DNA of 7,117 nt from contig PKWS01000376.1 of the NCBI GenBank assembly GCA_003132105.1, positions 1 through 7,117 on the forward strand, read 5' to 3'. Position numbers and translations under genes: made by a program. The number at the start of each line of letters is the position of its first letter. Position 1 is the first letter of the stretch. The notes under the pieces were generated by a model. The model was given only the letters and a program-made list of their open reading frames with translations. It had not been told where the DNA came from and did no database searches. Of this stretch, positions 1 to 6,328 are shown one piece after another. This DNA is from Desulfosporosinus sp. Its GTDB lineage: Bacteria > Bacillota > Desulfitobacteriia > Desulfitobacteriales > Desulfitobacteriaceae.

Positions 1-4
1 ACAT

Positions 5-7
5 TAA
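5..7 (+). other. Probable stop codon of the preceding operon gene
   Basis: A TAA lies four bases before the ATG of the DUF4311 gene. In loci of this type the DUF4311 gene usually follows a small DUF4312 gene at very short spacing, so this TAA is plausibly that gene's stop. Only ten bases precede the ATG, so neither the upstream gene nor the ribosome binding site can be confirmed. Confidence 0.4.
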
Positions 8-10
8 AAC

Positions 11-799
11 ATGAGTGCTACACTAAACGTAATATTTGAGTCACTTGTTATTGGCGGATTTGTAGGTTTTGGCGTCGGTGCCGGTGCGGCACGTATGTTT
101 CACGCCCCTAATGTTCAAGGCGCAGGAGCATTCCGAACCTTTGGAGAGTTAAATGCTTGCGAAGGTGATCCTATTTCTCACTTCTCCTTTGGGTTAGGGT
201 TTGTCTTTAATGCTTGGGCATCAACAGTGGGAGCAGGAGCCTTGACTTCTGATATGATGCATCGGATCATGCCTCACTGGGCAGCGGCTGCCTTGCTTTC
301 TCGTAATAAAAACCTCAAGGAAACATTGCAGAATCCAAAGAAGATGGCTTTCGCAACGGCGATTGTTGGTATGCTTGTTGTCACTTTGTTAAATTCAACG
401 GCAGCGGCAATTCCAGCCTCATTGCAATCTGTTGCCACTAAAGTACTGGGACCGGCATCGGCTTGGTTCATTAATCCTGTTATGCCCATCATTTTCTGGA
501 TGGCAGCAATTGACGCAGGAAAACGCAGCGGAGCCTGGGGGACTGTTTTAGGCGGTCTATCACATCTTATCATGGGAAATGCTGTTCCAGGTATTGTATT
601 AGGTATCCTAATCGGTAAGGGTGTCGATGAAAGCGGCTGGAATCGAACGATGAAAATATTCCTTGGCGCAGTTATTACACTATTTATATTAAGTGGCTTC
701 TTTAGGGCATTCGACGTTGCCTTCTTGCATAGCATCTATGTTCCTATACCAAAATGGTTAATTGAATTCCATAAAATGTTTGGATCGGTGGTGAAATAG
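11..799 (+). CDS. DUF4311 family membrane protein, putative transporter subunit
   Basis: This 262-residue, strongly hydrophobic protein matches from memory the DUF4311 family, including the N-terminal stretch GFGVGAGAARMFHAP (residues 18-32) and the polar cluster NACEGDPISHFSFG (48-61). Likely membrane segments lie near residues 8-28, 58-78, 113-135, 150-168, 176-203 and 216-236. No signal peptide cleavage site is evident, so it should be an integral cytoplasmic-membrane protein. The biochemical role of the family is unknown; its constant company with DUF4310, DUF4312, SFCGS proteins and DgaE/DgaF enzymes points to uptake of a sugar acid. The start at position 11 gives the expected family N-terminus. 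The next gene begins one base after the stop, so the two products are probably made together and may form one complex. The family call is firm; the transport function is inference. Confidence 0.85.
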   Translation: MSATLNVIFESLVIGGFVGFGVGAGAARMFHAPNVQGAGAFRTFGELNACEGDPISHFSFGLGFVFNAWASTVGAGALTSDMMHRIMPHWAAAALLSRNKNLKETLQNPKKMAFATAIVGMLVVTLLNSTAAAIPASLQSVATKVLGPASAWFINPVMPIIFWMAAIDAGKRSGAWGTVLGGLSHLIMGNAVPGIVLGILIGKGVDESGWNRTMKIFLGAVITLFILSGFFRAFDVAFLHSIYVPIPKWLIEFHKMFGSVVK

Positions 800-800
800 T

Positions 801-1487
801 ATGGAAGAAAAAATTGAACTAGAATCAACTGAGGAATTAGAACAAGAGATTGATGTCACTAATTTCTGGTACTCGGAATGGGCTTTCCCACTATTTATTG
901 GGATATTGGCCGCAGGTGTCTTTGCTGGAACACACCTATATTATGTCTACCACGTCGGAATATTTAGCGACATTGCGATTGCCGCCATGCTTGGCGAAGG
1001 TATGAAGACGGGCAATTATGGAGCTGCAGCGGCTTTCGGGGCCAGTTTCCTTTTTGCACGCGTTTTAGAAGGTCCATTAGTGGGTATTCTCGATATTGGC
1101 GGCTCACTTTATACCGGTATAGGAATTGGTCTTGCTGCGACATTACTGGCAGCGGGCATAACTGCTCCGTTGATTTATTTCCCTTTAGCCTTATTAACTG
1201 GGGGTGTTGCAGGTCTTGTAATTGGTACCATTATTATTCTGATTCGTCGTGTTGTTTCAAACAGCAGCAATACTTCTTTTGGAACTGACGTTATGATGGG
1301 GGCCGGTAATTCAGCCGGAAGATTATTAGGACCGCTCATCGTCATATCCGCAGCCATGACAACGATACCTGTCGGTTTAGGCTCAATTATTGGAGCGACC
1401 ATTTTTTATCTGTGGAAGAAACCAATTACGGGTGGGGCAATCTTGGGAGCTATGATCTTAGGCGCATTCTTCCCGATCCCCAAGTAA
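801..1487 (+). CDS. DUF4310 family membrane protein, putative transporter subunit
   Basis: This 228-residue membrane protein fits the DUF4310 family, with the hallmark stretches FPLFIGILAAGVFAGTH (29-45), YGAAAAFGASFLFAR (73-87) and EGPLVGILDIGG (90-101). An acidic, Glu-rich cytosolic-looking tail (residues 1-18) precedes the first membrane segment at about 26-50. Further segments lie near 72-88, 104-118, 122-148, 175-206 and 209-225. A polar, Ser/Asn-rich loop at 151-172 separates the two halves. It starts one base after the DUF4311 stop, with a GGTGG-like ribosome binding site inside that gene, so translational coupling is likely. Function is unproven. Context suggests it works with DUF4311 as a membrane component for uptake of the substrate used by the downstream DgaE and DgaF enzymes. 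No EIIC signature motif is recognisable. Confidence 0.85.
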   Translation: MEEKIELESTEELEQEIDVTNFWYSEWAFPLFIGILAAGVFAGTHLYYVYHVGIFSDIAIAAMLGEGMKTGNYGAAAAFGASFLFARVLEGPLVGILDIGGSLYTGIGIGLAATLLAAGITAPLIYFPLALLTGGVAGLVIGTIIILIRRVVSNSSNTSFGTDVMMGAGNSAGRLLGPLIVISAAMTTIPVGLGSIIGATIFYLWKKPITGGAILGAMILGAFFPIPK

Positions 1488-1501
1488 ATTACTAAATAAT
1501 C

Positions 1502-1531
1502 ACTTCGGGCTAGTATTATCTAGCTCGAAGT
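1502..1531 (+). promoter_or_regulatory. Intercistronic hairpin before the dgaE-like gene
   Basis: ACTTCGGGCTAG (1502-1513) pairs with CTAGCTCGAAGT (1520-1531) over 12 positions, with one G-U pair, around the six-base loop TATTAT. It lies in the only sizeable gap of the operon, 61 bases between the DUF4310 and dgaE-like genes. No U-run follows, so it is not a classical terminator. An RNA stability or processing element, or a partial attenuator setting transporter-to-enzyme ratios, fits better. The structure is seen directly; the role is inferred. Confidence 0.65.
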
Positions 1532-1534
1532 CTT

Positions 1535-1539
1535 GGAGG
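1535..1539 (+). promoter_or_regulatory. Shine-Dalgarno site of the dgaE-like gene
   Basis: GGAGG sits nine bases before the ATG at 1549, immediately downstream of the 1502-1531 hairpin and not buried in it. The strong site and ideal spacing fix the start of the ammonia-lyase. Confidence 0.75.
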
Positions 1540-1548
1540 AGCTTAGCT

Positions 1549-2664
1549 ATGAATATTTACGAAAAGTTCGGGTTGCGTTTGATTATAAATGCAAGTGGAA
1601 AAATGACGAACCTAGGAGCGAGTGCGGTCAATGCCAACGTTGCCCAAGCCCTATCTGATGCGTCAATGGACTATGTTGATATTAGTGAATTAATGATTAT
1701 GGCGGGAAAAGTGATTGCCAAGGTGACTGGTGCTGAAGATGGGTGTCCAACGACGGGAGCAGCGGCAGGGATTGCTATTTCCGTTGCGTCAGTCATCGCG
1801 GGTGATAATCTAGGGTTACTTGAAAGATTACCGTATTCTGACGGATTAAAGAATGAAATAATTTTGCAAAAAGGACATGCGATTCATTTCGGCGCCGGCA
1901 TTACACAGATGATCGCTTTGGGTGGCGGCAAGGCCATCGAAGCTGGTCAGGCTAACCGAGTTGAGAAAGACCACATTACTTCCGCGATCACTGTGAATAC
2001 AGCGGCGTTATTGTATGTTAAATCACACCACGCTGTTCAAAAAGGTATGCAATCGCTTGAGACAATGCTTGAAATTGCTAAGGAACATGGGCTACCTCTC
2101 ATTATGGATGCGGCTGCGGAAGAAGACCTTAAAGGATACGTGAAAAAAGGTGTTGACCTAGTTATCTACAGTGGAGGTAAGGCTATTGGCGGTCCGACTT
2201 CAGGACTTATATGTGGACGAGCTAGTTTGGTAAAAGCCTGTCGTGCCCAGTTTAAGGGGATTGCTAGGCCGATGAAAGTTGGCAAGGAAGCAATTATGGG
2301 ATTATTAACGGCCCTTCAACAGTATGACGAAAAGGTTGATAGTGTTCAGGAGCAATTAAAACGTATGCAGTGGTTGGTCGATCAATTCAGCGATACACCT
2401 GGCATCAAAGGATCCATTATTCAAGATGAAGCTGGTCGTGAGATTTATAGGGGCCAACTCTCGATTAATAAAGGATTACTCGGAATTGATGCCAATGAAT
2501 TGATAATGAAGCTAGAATCAGGGCATCCAGCCATATTCACACGTAATTACTTCGCAAATAGTGGTCTTATTCACTTCGATCCTAGACCGCTTTTGCCCGG
2601 TCAAGAAGAAATCATTGTTAAACGGATTAAGGAGATTATATTGGAAAGGGGAAATAGAGAATGA
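1549..2664 (+). CDS. dgaE: DgaE-like PLP-dependent D-glucosaminate-6-phosphate ammonia-lyase
   Basis: This 371-residue protein belongs to the DgaE family of fold-type I (SelA-like) pyridoxal-phosphate enzymes. The Salmonella enzyme removes ammonia from 2-amino-2-deoxy-D-gluconate 6-phosphate to give 2-keto-3-deoxy-6-phosphogluconate. The cofactor lysine is K211 in SGGKAIGGPTSG (208-219), and D187 in LIMDAAAEEDL (184-194) should contact the pyridine nitrogen. The small-residue-rich segment TTGAAAGIAIS (68-78) is the expected phosphate-cup region, and KGHAIHFGAG (108-117) is also typical. The protein is cytosolic and full length. Its last four bases overlap the aldolase start (ATGA), so the two enzymes are translationally coupled and probably consecutive steps. 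The exact substrate cannot be read from sequence; other 2-amino sugar acid phosphates are possible, so the gene symbol is given by family likeness. Confidence 0.85.
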   Translation: MNIYEKFGLRLIINASGKMTNLGASAVNANVAQALSDASMDYVDISELMIMAGKVIAKVTGAEDGCPTTGAAAGIAISVASVIAGDNLGLLERLPYSDGLKNEIILQKGHAIHFGAGITQMIALGGGKAIEAGQANRVEKDHITSAITVNTAALLYVKSHHAVQKGMQSLETMLEIAKEHGLPLIMDAAAEEDLKGYVKKGVDLVIYSGGKAIGGPTSGLICGRASLVKACRAQFKGIARPMKVGKEAIMGLLTALQQYDEKVDSVQEQLKRMQWLVDQFSDTPGIKGSIIQDEAGREIYRGQLSINKGLLGIDANELIMKLESGHPAIFTRNYFANSGLIHFDPRPLLPGQEEIIVKRIKEIILERGNRE

Positions 2665-3392
2665 AACCTGTAATTAAGTTAAATGTCCTAGCGCGAGATG
2701 TAGAGAACGCTAAACAAATCGTTGAAGAAATGCAAGGACGGGTCTTCATTGGGGTGATGGTAAAGAGCTTTGCTTCGATAGATTTAGCGATTGCTAGAAT
2801 CGAAGAATTTCAAGCAGCAAAAATTCCAGTATCTGTCGGTTTAGGGGGCGGAGACCCAGCACAATGGGAAAAAGTTGTGGAAGTGGCGAGAAGAACCAAA
2901 CCAGCGCATGTCAATCAGGTTTTTCCAGCATCGGGCTTTACACTTGGCGCTTTAAAAAGTGTGGGTAGTCATCATACTCTGGTTAACGCGCTCATACAAC
3001 CAAGTGGGACACCAGGAAAGGTGATCATAGCAACTGGACCAATGAGTCGAAACTATCAGGATGTCGTATCTTGTGATACTGCGGCAGCTATGTTAGCAGA
3101 AATCGGTGTTCAATCGGTTAAGTTTTACCCAATTGAAGGAACAAAAAGGCTAGATGAAGTTGCTGAGATGGTCAAGGCATCCGTTCGGCAGGGGATCAAA
3201 ACCTTTGAACCCACCGGAGGAATGGATGCCAAGTCGTTATCTCAGGTTCTTGATATTTGTATTGAAAACGGCGCAGAGCAAATCATTCCCCACGTTTACA
3301 CTTCAATTGTGGACAAGGCAACTGGACTGACCCGGCTCGAAGATATTCGGGAATTAATGCAGATCATTTCTAGCGGCAGATATGAGTCATAA
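2661..3392 (+). CDS. dgaF: DgaF-like KDGP aldolase
   Basis: This 243-residue cytosolic protein matches the KDGP aldolase family found beside dgaE. It should cleave 2-keto-3-deoxy-6-phosphogluconate to pyruvate and glyceraldehyde 3-phosphate in a TIM barrel, by a class I Schiff-base mechanism. K154 in VKFYPIEG (153-160) is the best candidate for the catalytic lysine. Glycine-rich stretches SVGLGGGDP (58-66) and EPTGGMD (183-189) are likely substrate and phosphate-binding loops. The start overlaps the dgaE stop by four bases, with an AGGGG site at 2647-2651 nine bases upstream. The gene end overlaps the following HAD gene by 11 bases. This gene and dgaE together route an amino-sugar acid phosphate into lower glycolysis. 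The family is distinct from ordinary Eda aldolase. The Lys assignment is by motif only. Confidence 0.85.
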   Translation: MKPVIKLNVLARDVENAKQIVEEMQGRVFIGVMVKSFASIDLAIARIEEFQAAKIPVSVGLGGGDPAQWEKVVEVARRTKPAHVNQVFPASGFTLGALKSVGSHHTLVNALIQPSGTPGKVIIATGPMSRNYQDVVSCDTAAAMLAEIGVQSVKFYPIEGTKRLDEVAEMVKASVRQGIKTFEPTGGMDAKSLSQVLDICIENGAEQIIPHVYTSIVDKATGLTRLEDIRELMQIISSGRYES

Positions 3393-4191
3393 GGACATTA
3401 AATTAGTAGTGATAGATATTGACGGGACACTGCTTGATAATGATAGAAGACTCGATCCAGAAACGATGCGGGTTGTTGAACAAGTACAAAAGCAGGGGAT
3501 TATAGTTACTCTGGCTAGTGGTCGAACCTTTATTTCAACGGCTAGAATTGCCGGACAACTTAAGATAAAAGCTCCAATTATAGCCCACAATGGTGCTTAT
3601 ATTGCCAGGGTAACGGATGATGAACCTCTCTTTGAAGCCCCTATAGATATGAAGAGGGCTAGAGATATGGTGGCTTTACTCGAAGCTTCAGGCTATTATA
3701 TCAAGGTTTACGTTCGGGATGAACTTTATGTTCAAGTCGTTACGACTGAAACTTTGGAATTTTCCACCTATCACGATATTCCCTATCATGCAGTGGGCCG
3801 TGGGAATCTTTCCAAGTTGGAAAAGGATCCGTTGAAAATTGTTATTATTGATACACCGCAAGGAATCAATCACGTTTTTAAGCTTCTAGAACCATGGAAG
3901 ATGCAGTTCAATATCTGCCGGGATACAGACCGCGGGATTGAGATCGTTAAAGGAAATATCAATAAGGGAGCGGCCCTCGAAAAATTATGTGCTATATTAA
4001 AGGTTGAAAAAAGTCAAGTCATGGCATTTGGCAATGAAGGAAACGACATGGAGATGATACAAAATGCGGGCATAGGTGTGGCCATGGAAAATGCCTATGC
4101 TGGACTCAAGGAACATGCAACCTTTGTAACTAGAACAAACGATGATTTAGGCGTCGCCTATGCTTTAGACAAGTATTTATTAAAAAACTAA
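3382..4191 (+). CDS. Cof-type HAD superfamily phosphatase
   Basis: This 269-residue protein is a type IIB (Cof-like) haloacid dehalogenase hydrolase. Motif I is DIDGT with nucleophile D12 and acid/base D14. Motif II is LASGR with S46. The C2-type cap lies between about residues 85 and 185, the motif III lysine is K195 in INKGAAL, and motif IV is FGNEGND (216-222). Such enzymes dephosphorylate sugar phosphates or flavin and pyridoxal phosphates; the substrate cannot be told from sequence. Motif IV has Asn218 where Asp is usual, leaving E219 and D222 as possible magnesium ligands. The ATG lies inside the aldolase gene (11-base overlap) with no clear ribosome binding site, so translation probably depends on coupling. 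Its place in the operon suggests it relieves a build-up of phosphorylated intermediate or a dead-end product, which is inference. Confidence 0.88.
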   Translation: MSHKDIKLVVIDIDGTLLDNDRRLDPETMRVVEQVQKQGIIVTLASGRTFISTARIAGQLKIKAPIIAHNGAYIARVTDDEPLFEAPIDMKRARDMVALLEASGYYIKVYVRDELYVQVVTTETLEFSTYHDIPYHAVGRGNLSKLEKDPLKIVIIDTPQGINHVFKLLEPWKMQFNICRDTDRGIEIVKGNINKGAALEKLCAILKVEKSQVMAFGNEGNDMEMIQNAGIGVAMENAYAGLKEHATFVTRTNDDLGVAYALDKYLLKN

Positions 4192-4199
4192 CGTGTGAT

Positions 4200-4204
4200 A
4201 GGAG
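4200..4204 (+). promoter_or_regulatory. Shine-Dalgarno site that sets the TTG start of HPr
   Basis: AGGAG ends nine bases before the TTG at 4214. No ATG or GTG gives a correct HPr N-terminus, and starting at TTG places the active His at position 15 and the regulatory Ser at 46, exactly as in characterised HPr proteins. Confidence 0.75.
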
Positions 4205-4213
4205 ACGACAACA

Positions 4214-4471
4214 TTGCTAAGCAAACAACTGGTTCTCAAAAATCGTGGCGGCCTCCATGCTCGGCCTGCAACTTTGTTTGTTCAATTAGCCAATAGATAT
4301 CAAAGCAAGATTACAGTGGTTCTTGATGAAAGAGAAACTAATGCAAAAAGCATCATTGGATTAATGACTTTAGGGGCAGGGCAAGGAAAAGAAATTACGG
4401 TGATTGTCGATGGCGTCGATGAACAAGTAGCTATGGAAGAGATCACTGCCTTTTTGCAGAAAGCAGACTGA
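4214..4471 (+). CDS. ptsH: PTS phosphocarrier protein HPr
   Basis: This 85-residue cytosolic protein is a standard-length HPr. It accepts phosphate from Enzyme I on His15 (GGLHARPA, residues 12-19) and passes it to EIIA domains. Ser46 lies in NAKSIIGLMTLGAGQG (43-58), the site phosphorylated by HPr kinase in Firmicutes, so both catalytic and regulatory sites are intact. This separates it from Crh, which lacks His15. Translation starts at TTG with a good AGGAG site. It follows the HAD gene by 22 bases and precedes Enzyme I by 22 bases, so the pair is expressed with the dga-like genes. It could be the general HPr of the organism or a dedicated one; copies elsewhere in the genome cannot be seen. 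The symbol ptsH is used on family grounds. Confidence 0.93.
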   Translation: MLSKQLVLKNRGGLHARPATLFVQLANRYQSKITVVLDERETNAKSIIGLMTLGAGQGKEITVIVDGVDEQVAMEEITAFLQKAD

Positions 4472-4476
4472 TAACC

Positions 4477-4483
4477 GAGGAGG
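4477..4483 (+). promoter_or_regulatory. Strong Shine-Dalgarno site of Enzyme I
   Basis: GAGGAGG lies ten bases before the ATG at 4494. It is the longest ribosome-binding match in the window and supports efficient independent translation of Enzyme I. Confidence 0.7.
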
Positions 4484-4493
4484 CAGGCAGACC

Positions 4494-6197
4494 ATGGCAA
4501 AAGGAATTATTGTCTCAGAGGGAATTGGGATGGGACTGGCGCATTGGCTCGCTCAGCCCATGGCTCATCATTATGCTCAAGATGAGGAACACGGGGAGGA
4601 CGCACTGACGTTCTTTCAATCGCTGATCACCAAGGTGGAGAATGACATTGATGAGCTTATTGCCCTCAAACGTGGGATAGTTGCGGATGACATCCTCGAT
4701 GTTTTTAAAGCGCATCTGATGATGCTTAATGACCCTATGTTTACGGATAAAATAGAGGGAAAGATCAAGGCAGGGTGCACGATCCATGAAGCAATTTCTG
4801 AGACGGAAAGTGAATTGGTAATGCTGTTTTCAAGCCTAGATGATAACTATATGCGTGAACGGGCAGTTGATATTAAAGATATCAGTCAACGGATTTTAAA
4901 AAAATTAAGTAAGGAAGACAAGCCAGCGAATAAGGATAACGATGACAAGGATTATATTTTAATAGCGCGTGAGTTGACGCCTTCTGAAGTTTTAGAGATT
5001 GATGTGCAACATGTCAAAGGCATATTAACTCTGACAGGAGGGCCTACAGCTCATGCAGCGATCGTAGCCCGTAGTTTAGGTGTTCCTGTTGTCAGCGGAA
5101 TTGAAGAGTCTGTGTTATTGACTATTCAAGAGGGCGACTTATTAATTATTGACGCCATACAAGGGTTGGTACATATTAAACCAAATGAGAAGCTCGATAA
5201 CGAATATCGTACTAAAATTCAAGAATTAACGGCTAGGCAGGTCGAATTGCAGCAATTTCGCTTGAAAAAGGCGATAACCAAAAACGGAAAGAGCGTCGAA
5301 GTAGCCATAAATATTGGCAATCCTGCTGAGGCTGATGATGTTGTGGAACTTGGAACAGATGGAATTGGACTCTTTCGCACTGAATTCTTCTATGCTAACA
5401 GAAAGGACTGGCCTACGGAAGAAGAACAATTTCAGGCTTATAAGATAATATTAGAAAAAGCAAAAGGGCAACCTGTGATCGTTCGGACATTAGATATCGG
5501 AGGAGATAAAGGCTTACCCTATATGACACTCAAACCTGAGGAAAATCCATTCATGGGGTTGAGGGCTATTCGGCTATGTTTAAATAAACCTGAAATTTTT
5601 CGTACGCAGTTACGGGCACTTCTTAGAGTGAGTATTTTTGGTAAACTAAGAATTATGTTCCCTATGATTTCAGGACTGCAAGAACTTCTCAAGGCTAAAG
5701 AAATTCTATTTGAAGTTCAGAGTGAATTGAAGGAACAGGGGTGTGAAATCGCTGAAGACATTCCCATCGGGATTATGATCGAGATTCCGTCTGCGGCAAT
5801 TCAAGCCGATATACTAGCTAAAGAAGTTGACTTCTTTAGCATTGGAACCAACGACCTTGTCCAATATACCTTGGCCGTTGATAGAACAAACGATCAGGTG
5901 AACTATCTTTATGATTATTTCCACCCTTCTGTACTACGCTTGATCAAAATAGTGATTGACGCGGCCCATCGAGAAGGTAAATGGGTAGGTATGTGTGGAG
6001 AAATGGCCGGGGACCCCTTAGCGATTCCTCTCCTCGTAGTTATGGGAATAGATGAGTTAAGTATGAGCAGTAAGCGAGTTTTAAATGCTAAGAAAGTTGT
6101 TAGAGAGCTTGATACAGAATCTCTTCAAGAGTGGCAAAGAGTGCTTGAAGCAGGCACAGTTGATCAAGTTAAAGATATATTAGTCACACTGGAGTAA
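4494..6197 (+). CDS. ptsI: Phosphoenolpyruvate-protein phosphotransferase (PTS Enzyme I)
   Basis: This 567-residue cytosolic protein is a complete Enzyme I, close to the usual 570-575. It takes phosphate from phosphoenolpyruvate and gives it to HPr. The N-terminal HPr-binding helical domain spans about 25-145. The swivelling phosphohistidine domain carries H187 in TGGPTAHAAIVARSLGVP (181-198). The C-terminal PEP-binding barrel shows LFRTEF (293-298), RTLDIGGDK (331-339), MGLRAIR (354-360), FFSIGTNDLVQYTLAVDR (447-464) and the active-site Cys501 in GMCGEMAGDP. All key residues are present, so it should be active. The short length and the adjacent HPr exclude PEP synthase and pyruvate phosphate dikinase. 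No GAF domain (as in PtsP) or fused EIIA is present. It is the last intact gene of the operon, followed by inverted repeats. Confidence 0.95.
   Translation: MAKGIIVSEGIGMGLAHWLAQPMAHHYAQDEEHGEDALTFFQSLITKVENDIDELIALKRGIVADDILDVFKAHLMMLNDPMFTDKIEGKIKAGCTIHEAISETESELVMLFSSLDDNYMRERAVDIKDISQRILKKLSKEDKPANKDNDDKDYILIARELTPSEVLEIDVQHVKGILTLTGGPTAHAAIVARSLGVPVVSGIEESVLLTIQEGDLLIIDAIQGLVHIKPNEKLDNEYRTKIQELTARQVELQQFRLKKAITKNGKSVEVAINIGNPAEADDVVELGTDGIGLFRTEFFYANRKDWPTEEEQFQAYKIILEKAKGQPVIVRTLDIGGDKGLPYMTLKPEENPFMGLRAIRLCLNKPEIFRTQLRALLRVSIFGKLRIMFPMISGLQELLKAKEILFEVQSELKEQGCEIAEDIPIGIMIEIPSAAIQADILAKEVDFFSIGTNDLVQYTLAVDRTNDQVNYLYDYFHPSVLRLIKIVIDAAHREGKWVGMCGEMAGDPLAIPLLVVMGIDELSMSSKRVLNAKKVVRELDTESLQEWQRVLEAGTVDQVKDILVTLE
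5817..5840. repeat. Near-perfect palindrome inside the Enzyme I gene
   Basis: GCTAAAGAAGT (5817-5827) and ACTTCTTTAGC (5830-5840) are exact reverse complements separated by the two bases TG. The stretch encodes LAKEVDFFS, just before the conserved IGTND motif. Coding constraint may explain part of it, but 11 exact pairs with a two-base centre look like a dyad operator or a chance palindrome. No function is claimed. Confidence 0.5.
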
Positions 6198-6216
6198 ATG
6201 AACTCATTCTTCAAAT

Positions 6217-6254
6217 AAACTAGTACGTCGACGTTTGTGGCCACGGACTAGTTT
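6217..6254 (+). terminator. Inverted repeat after the operon, possible weak terminator
   Basis: AAACTAGT (6217-6224) pairs with ACTAGTTT (6247-6254). After one A-G mismatch the stem continues with CGT (6226-6228) and ACG (6243-6245). The interior holds two further perfect palindromes, ACGTCGACGT (6225-6234) and GTGGCCAC (6237-6244). It begins 20 bases after the Enzyme I stop, where a terminator is expected, but only TTT and then GTGTG follow, so the U-tract is poor. A bidirectional terminator or a protein-binding dyad is also possible. Confidence 0.4.
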
Positions 6255-6279
6255 GTGTGAGAAAATAAGATACACAAAC
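6251..6279 (+). repeat. Second inverted repeat overlapping the first
   Basis: GTTTGTGT (6251-6258) is the exact reverse complement of ACACAAAC (6272-6279), with a 13-base A-rich loop. Its left arm shares bases 6251-6254 with the right arm of the preceding hairpin, so the two stems cannot form fully at once. No gene or convincing promoter is visible in 6198-6310. Confidence 0.4.
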
Positions 6280-6328
6280 CAATAATCAAAAATTCCAGTA
6301 CCATTATTAGTGTTGGCTTTGTGCAGTA

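Noticed and set aside
627..641. Sequence resembling a CcpA cre operator within the DUF4311 gene
   Set aside because: It shares the left half and central CG of the consensus but fails in the right half, and lies inside coding sequence far from any visible promoter.
274..735. Minus-strand open frame opposite the DUF4311 gene, and similar antisense frames elsewhere
   Set aside because: They lie wholly opposite well-supported genes, show no recognisable domain, and have no ribosome binding sites or operon logic.
4148..4160. Palindrome TAGGCG-T-CGCCTA near the 3' end of the HAD gene
   Set aside because: Short, within coding sequence, and not followed by a U-run; no evidence that it acts as terminator or operator for ptsH.
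4494..6197. PEP synthase or pyruvate phosphate dikinase as an alternative to Enzyme I
   Set aside because: The protein has no ATP-grasp domain, has the HPr-binding helical domain and the GMCGEMAGDP motif, and has the 567-residue length of Enzyme I; HPr is adjacent.
6198..6310. Possible tRNA, small RNA, CRISPR array or promoter in the gap after Enzyme I
   Set aside because: No cloverleaf, no regularly spaced repeats and no convincing -35/-10 pair are visible; only the inverted repeats described can be supported.
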